Shown piece after piece: positions 5,995 through 9,496 of a DNA stretch of 9,496 bases (positions within the stretch are counted from its first letter, which is position 1; every line of letters begins with the position of its first letter). Where the stretch lies: positions 1 to 9,496 of the forward strand of contig CAZRGV010000192.1 in NCBI GenBank assembly GCA_964599655.1, given 5' to 3'. Position numbers and translations under genes: made by a program. The DNA comes from CAZRGV01 sp964599655. Its GTDB lineage: Bacteria > Planctomycetota > Planctomycetia > Isosphaerales > Isosphaeraceae. The notes under the pieces are model-generated. The model was not told the DNA's origin, searched no databases, and worked only from the letters and a program-made list of their open reading frames with translations.

Positions 5995-8223
5995 ATGTCG
6001 ACCGGCAAGATCCGAAGAAATGCGTCCGGACAGGAGACGGAGTCCCACCTCGAGACGCTCTCCGATGCCCTTCGGGAGTCGAATCCGTTCCGATCGAGCC
6101 GAGTGAGCGAGCCATCGCCCTACGACGTGGATGTGTCGACGGTTCATGGGGCGGAGTTCGACCGGCTTGTGGGCCTGGCCGAGCAGGCGTTCCGGGGGCA
6201 GTCGGCGGTGGGCGTTGCGCTTCTCGGAGGGGCCGGCGTGGGGAAGAGCCACCTGCTCTCGAGGCTCTATCGTTGGGCGAACAGCAAGGGGAGCCAGGGA
6301 CGGAAGCGCGCGGTCTACGTCTTTTTGCACAACCTTCTGGCCGACCCGGATCGGTTACCTCGTTATGTGCTCAAGTGCGTGATTAGTTCACTGACCGAGG
6401 GGGGGCGGCGACCCGTTCATGAAACTGAGCTCTTCGGATTGGTCAATGGGGCGGCCTGGCAGGTTCTTCGAAAGGCCGATCCGCGCCTGACCTCAACCAG
6501 CGTGAAGGTGGCGCAGGCGGCTTACGAGCATGCCTACGGCGGACCCGCCAACGGCGACGTCATCCGCGCACTGTTCGGGATGTTGCGCTACGGGCATCCT
6601 CAAAAGGCGACGGATCGCGATCCCGATCTTTCCCAGTCGGCCATTCAATGGCTCGCCGGCGAGGAAATCCGAGCCGAAGACGCCGAGGCGCTCGGGCTCC
6701 GAAGCGACGGTCAGACGTCCGCGGCGATCCAGGACGATCAGGAAGTCGAGCAGGTCCTTCTGGCCATCGCGAGAATGGCCCAGCTTTGCGAGCGGCCGTT
6801 TCTGCTCTGCATCGACCAGGTGGACAATCTTGGCCAGGAGCGGATTCAGGGCCTGTCGAGCTTCCTCCACGCCTTGCTCGATCACGCGACGAATCTGGTG
6901 GTTATCATCTCGGGTGTGCGAGAGACCCTCCTGAAGTTCCAGGAAGATCAAGTGATTGCCCCCGCGGCCTGGGATCGAATCGCCGAGTACAAGGTCGATC
7001 TCAGACGCATTCGAAGGGAAGAAGCCCGCCAAATCCTCGAGGCCCGACTGCTTCGCTTCTTCGAGCCGTTCGAAGACCTGGAGCCAGTCAAGAACCGTCT
7101 GCAGGAAGACGCGCTGTTTCCGCTGGGTCGCGCCTGGTTCGAACGACAACTTGGCGGGCTGAGGGAATTCCGCCCTCGCGACGTCCTGATGTGGGCCCGC
7201 GATGCCTGGGACGCCGAACAGTCGAAGAGCAGGGCTCTGGGGACGACGGCCTGGCTTGCGACCTGGCCCCAAGGGGGAGGGGTCGTCGATCCGCCGATCG
7301 CCGGGCAGACCCTCGAAGACGCCATCGACCTTCTGGTCGAGCGCAAGCTCAAGGAACACGAGGCCCAGCGGCGGTTGCATCCGGGGAGCCTGCCGCCCGA
7401 CGCCGGGAACCTGGCGGGGCTGGTGCATGCGTTGCTCGACCACTGCCGTCACTGCGAACAAGGCTACACGTTCCGAGATGTCGTACGCCTGCAATCGCGA
7501 GCCGGACGGCTTCCGCCGTACGATTTGCTGGTAACGGAACAGCCCAACGGCCAGGATCGCCAGGTGACCAGCGGCGTGGTGTTCATCACCAACACCGGCC
7601 GTTCGGCGAGCGAGGCGCTGAAGCGGCTGCGCAACGTGGCTCCGGCGCCGGATCATCGGATTCTGGTGACCGACGAGGAGCGGCGGCCCCTGGCCGTGGG
7701 ATCGACCGGAAAGGATGTCTACGACGAACTCGTTCGGCTGGACCAAGGGAAATTCGAGCATGTGAAGCTTGACTTTGATCAGTATGTCGCGCTGGACGCG
7801 CTGGAGGCGGTGACGGCCCTGGCCCGTGTCGGAGACCTGGAGGTCGAGTATCCGAAGGGGAACATCCGCCCCGTGACCGAGGCCGAGGTGATCGCGTCGC
7901 ACCATCGGAAGGACCGTTACCGGAGCCACCCGCTGCTCCGGCACCTTCTGACGGAGGAGGCGCCACCGCCTCCTGTTCCGCCGTTGTCGCGACCGCTCGA
8001 TGAGAAGGAGGTTCGTCAGCACGTGATGGCGCAGCTCGCCTGGCGACTCGGCATGACGTCGCACGAGGTTGCCAAGGGGTTCGTCAAGGGGCGTCCGCAC
8101 CTGGAAGCGGCGTTCGAAGCGGCGCTTGGGCAGGTCAAGGAGATCGCCTCGCGGATGCATGACGAGGGTTTGATTTACGCGACGCCCAACGATGACGACC
8201 TGTTCCTCCAGCGTCGGACTTGA
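5995..8223 (+). CDS. Gene B: AAA+/ORC-like P-loop ATPase with unassigned C-terminal half
   Basis: Cytoplasmic protein of 742 aa (744 from the alternative ATG at 5989). The N-terminal ATPase has Walker A GGAGVGKS (residues 78-85, K84), Walker B FLLCIDQVD (D274, D277), a sensor-1-like strand NLVVIISGVRE (300-310) and a helical lid-like region after about 325 (RIRREEARQILEARLL). The order and spacing fit an ORC/Cdc6- or STAND-like AAA+ ATPase. The usual acidic residue after the Walker B aspartate is Q275. Residues about 405-665 match nothing I can name; they include an isolated CxxC (C484, C487) and a predicted alpha/beta stretch with YDLLVTE (D510) and VVFITN (from V528). Residues about 669-742 look like a C-terminal winged helix (QHVMAQLAWRLGM, then SRMHDEGLIYAT). 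Such proteins use ATP to remodel or load partners on DNA. Gene A is translationally coupled upstream and gene C begins 20 bases downstream, so the natural partners are these two. ATPase assignment is firm; the role in DNA defence or processing is inference. Confidence 0.85.
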   Translation: MSTGKIRRNASGQETESHLETLSDALRESNPFRSSRVSEPSPYDVDVSTVHGAEFDRLVGLAEQAFRGQSAVGVALLGGAGVGKSHLLSRLYRWANSKGSQGRKRAVYVFLHNLLADPDRLPRYVLKCVISSLTEGGRRPVHETELFGLVNGAAWQVLRKADPRLTSTSVKVAQAAYEHAYGGPANGDVIRALFGMLRYGHPQKATDRDPDLSQSAIQWLAGEEIRAEDAEALGLRSDGQTSAAIQDDQEVEQVLLAIARMAQLCERPFLLCIDQVDNLGQERIQGLSSFLHALLDHATNLVVIISGVRETLLKFQEDQVIAPAAWDRIAEYKVDLRRIRREEARQILEARLLRFFEPFEDLEPVKNRLQEDALFPLGRAWFERQLGGLREFRPRDVLMWARDAWDAEQSKSRALGTTAWLATWPQGGGVVDPPIAGQTLEDAIDLLVERKLKEHEAQRRLHPGSLPPDAGNLAGLVHALLDHCRHCEQGYTFRDVVRLQSRAGRLPPYDLLVTEQPNGQDRQVTSGVVFITNTGRSASEALKRLRNVAPAPDHRILVTDEERRPLAVGSTGKDVYDELVRLDQGKFEHVKLDFDQYVALDALEAVTALARVGDLEVEYPKGNIRPVTEAEVIASHHRKDRYRSHPLLRHLLTEEAPPPPVPPLSRPLDEKEVRQHVMAQLAWRLGMTSHEVAKGFVKGRPHLEAAFEAALGQVKEIASRMHDEGLIYATPNDDDLFLQRRT

Positions 8224-8232
8224 GCGCGAGTC

Positions 8233-8238
8233 GAGGGG
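8233..8238 (+). promoter_or_regulatory. Shine-Dalgarno site for gene C
   Basis: GAGGGG sits 5 bases before the ATG at 8244, in the 20-base gap after gene B. It supports that ATG as the start and continued translation of one polycistronic message. Confidence 0.55.
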
Positions 8239-8243
8239 CCTCC

Positions 8244-9496
8244 ATGACGCCGGTTTCCTTCAGCGTGACCGAGGTTCGAGTCGCGGCCACGTGCCCGCGC
8301 ATCCTTTACTTCGATGCCGAGCGCACGCGGAGTCAGCGGCTCAAGGCCCGGTCGATCACCCGCATCTGGAAGAGCGGGGACGCCGAGGAAACGGCCTGCG
8401 GCTCGCTCTTTCACCACGTCGTCGAGCGGTTCAACCGCTCGGCGTTTCGAAGCGAGGCGGTCCGCAAAGTTCTCGACGCGGGAGGAGATTCGCCGACCCT
8501 TCAGCGCGGTCTGATGACGTTCGTCAACGACCATTGCGTGGACCTCAAACGACTCGCGAGGCGCCCCGTCGAGCAACGAATGGCATTCGTCCGCGCCTTG
8601 CATGTGTATATCGGTGAGCTTGCCGACATCGTGGCCGACGCCCTCGCCAGGGGCAAGCCTCCGGGCGAAATCCTGGACCAGATGTTCGGCGACCGCCGTC
8701 GCCGCGTGGATGTGACGTTTCCGGTTGGGCCTCGCGGAGAGCCGGTGCATGTCACAGGCATCCTCGACTATGTGTTTTTCGACTGGCGCGCGTCGAATCA
8801 CCGGATCATCGACTACAAGCTGACTCCCGGGCTCGAGCCGACGAATGATCTGTTTCAAGTGAGTCTTTATGCGCTGATGCATCATTTCCAGCACCGGACC
8901 CATCCGGACGTGGGCGTCTTGTACCTGCACCCCGCGCGCCGGATGGTCGAGCTTGGCTGGAGCGAGATTCAGGCCCGCCGGCATCTGGTTTACGACCTGC
9001 TGGCGTCGATGGCCGACTGGGTCCGGTACGACGAGACGAGCGGCCAGGGGCTGAAGCCCCCTGGAGAGCCCTCGTGGTGCGCCTCGTGCCGCTGGAACCG
9101 GAAGAATCAGTGCGTTCAGCGGCTTGGTCCCAAGCACGAGGGGCAACGTCACCAGCACTGGACACGTGCGGCGTCCGGCGAGTCGACGGGCGTCGAGCCG
9201 AAAATTGAGGTCGCGGAGCCGGCCCGGGAGCCTGGGGAAGAGGCGTGCGAGGCGTCGGAGGAGCGGAACGGCTCTGGGATCGAGGTCGCGATCCACCCGC
9301 CAGGGGCCATGCCCTCGCCGGCCGACAGGCTCTGGATTGGCTCAACCGCGGAGGGTGAGCCGGTGGGTTTGCCAGTCTCGGCGCTGCCGACGCACGTCGC
9401 GGTCGTGGGGGCGGCGGGCAGCGGCAAGACGTGGATGGCGAAGGTCGTGGCCGAGGAGGCCGTGCGGCGTGGCGTGCCGGTGGTCGCGATCGACCC
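8244..9496 (+). CDS. Gene C (partial): Cas4/RecB-like Fe-S nuclease fused to HerA/FtsK-like P-loop ATPase
   Basis: Open from the ATG at 8244 to the window edge; 417 codons are visible and the 3' end is missing. Residues 1 to about 290 form a PD-(D/E)XK nuclease of the Cas4/RecB/AddB kind: opening FSVTEVRVAATCPR, G53-x3-H57, D175 in GILDYV, D190-Y191-K192 in IIDYK, and Q205-x3-Y209 (QVSLY). Cysteines C17, C279, C282 and C290 are arranged C...C-x2-C-x7-C, the pattern that holds a 4Fe-4S cluster in Cas4 and AddB nucleases. All expected catalytic residues are present, so it should cut DNA. Residues about 292-360 are a Glu/Ser/Pro-rich linker. From about 361 a second domain begins (RLWIGS, then LPVSALPTHVAVVG) with Walker A GAAGSGKT (389-396, K395, T396); the H-x3-G-x4-GKT context resembles HerA/DUF87 and FtsK-type DNA translocases. 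The combination suggests a DNA-translocating nuclease. No CRISPR genes accompany it, so it should not be called cas4. The nuclease part is firm; HerA-type is tentative because Walker B and later motifs lie outside the window. Confidence 0.85.
   Translation, partial: MTPVSFSVTEVRVAATCPRILYFDAERTRSQRLKARSITRIWKSGDAEETACGSLFHHVVERFNRSAFRSEAVRKVLDAGGDSPTLQRGLMTFVNDHCVDLKRLARRPVEQRMAFVRALHVYIGELADIVADALARGKPPGEILDQMFGDRRRRVDVTFPVGPRGEPVHVTGILDYVFFDWRASNHRIIDYKLTPGLEPTNDLFQVSLYALMHHFQHRTHPDVGVLYLHPARRMVELGWSEIQARRHLVYDLLASMADWVRYDETSGQGLKPPGEPSWCASCRWNRKNQCVQRLGPKHEGQRHQHWTRAASGESTGVEPKIEVAEPAREPGEEACEASEERNGSGIEVAIHPPGAMPSPADRLWIGSTAEGEPVGLPVSALPTHVAVVGAAGSGKTWMAKVVAEEAVRRGVPVVAID

Noticed and set aside
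6493..8160. 555-codon open frame on the - strand opposite gene B
   Set aside because: Shadow of gene B, whose Walker motifs establish the coding strand; the antisense product is low-complexity Arg/Leu-rich.
8244..9123. Calling gene C a CRISPR-associated cas4
   Set aside because: The fold and cysteines are Cas4-like, but no cas1, cas2, effector or repeat array is present, and fusion to a P-loop ATPase is not typical of CRISPR adaptation Cas4.
8175..9296. 373-codon open frame on the - strand opposite gene C
   Set aside because: The + strand frame carries a full nuclease motif set and four cluster cysteines; the antisense product has no motif.

Overview
The window is GC-rich with dense coding, and all supported genes lie on the + strand. 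It most likely comes from a planctomycete. The evidence is a cytochrome-like CxxCH/DUF1549/LamG/DUF1553 protein followed directly by a DUF1501 protein, a gene pair that is abundant in Planctomycetota and otherwise seen mainly in related PVC bacteria. A GC-rich lineage such as the Isosphaerales would fit, but that level is only a guess.

Layout. Positions 1-272 hold no gene I can support; reading frames are open there, but none looks like a known protein. Positions 273-3299 encode a secreted or periplasmic DUF1549/DUF1553 protein with an N-terminal CxxCH domain and an internal LamG-like domain. Positions 3335-4756 encode a Tat-type exported DUF1501 protein, a sulfatase/alkaline-phosphatase-like family. 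These two form one operon that probably serves extracytoplasmic breakdown of polymers. A GC-rich hairpin follows at 4765-4782. The 360-base gap 4757-5116 then contains the only clearly AT-rich stretch of the window, at about 4881-4930, which is the likely control region of the next operon.

Positions 5117-9496 hold a tightly packed three-gene operon that runs off the right edge. Gene A (5117-5989) is a 290-aa protein of unknown function with two related helical, winged-helix-like segments. Gene B (5995-8223) is a 742-aa AAA+/ORC-like ATPase with a long unassigned C-terminal half. Gene C (8244 to beyond 9496) carries a Cas4/RecB-like PD-(D/E)XK nuclease domain with four iron-sulfur-type cysteines. 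In the same reading frame it continues into a P-loop domain of HerA/FtsK-like appearance, cut off by the window edge just after the Walker A motif.

How the genes may work together. The stop of A overlaps the first possible start of B, and only 20 bases separate B from C, so co-expression is very likely. A regulatory ATPase, a small probable DNA-binding or adaptor protein, and a nuclease joined to a DNA-pumping-type ATPase suggest a machine that recognises and degrades or processes DNA. An anti-phage or anti-plasmid defence system is the most attractive reading. I do not recognise the combination as a named system. No CRISPR array, cas1/cas2, methyltransferase, transposase or tRNA is visible in the window.
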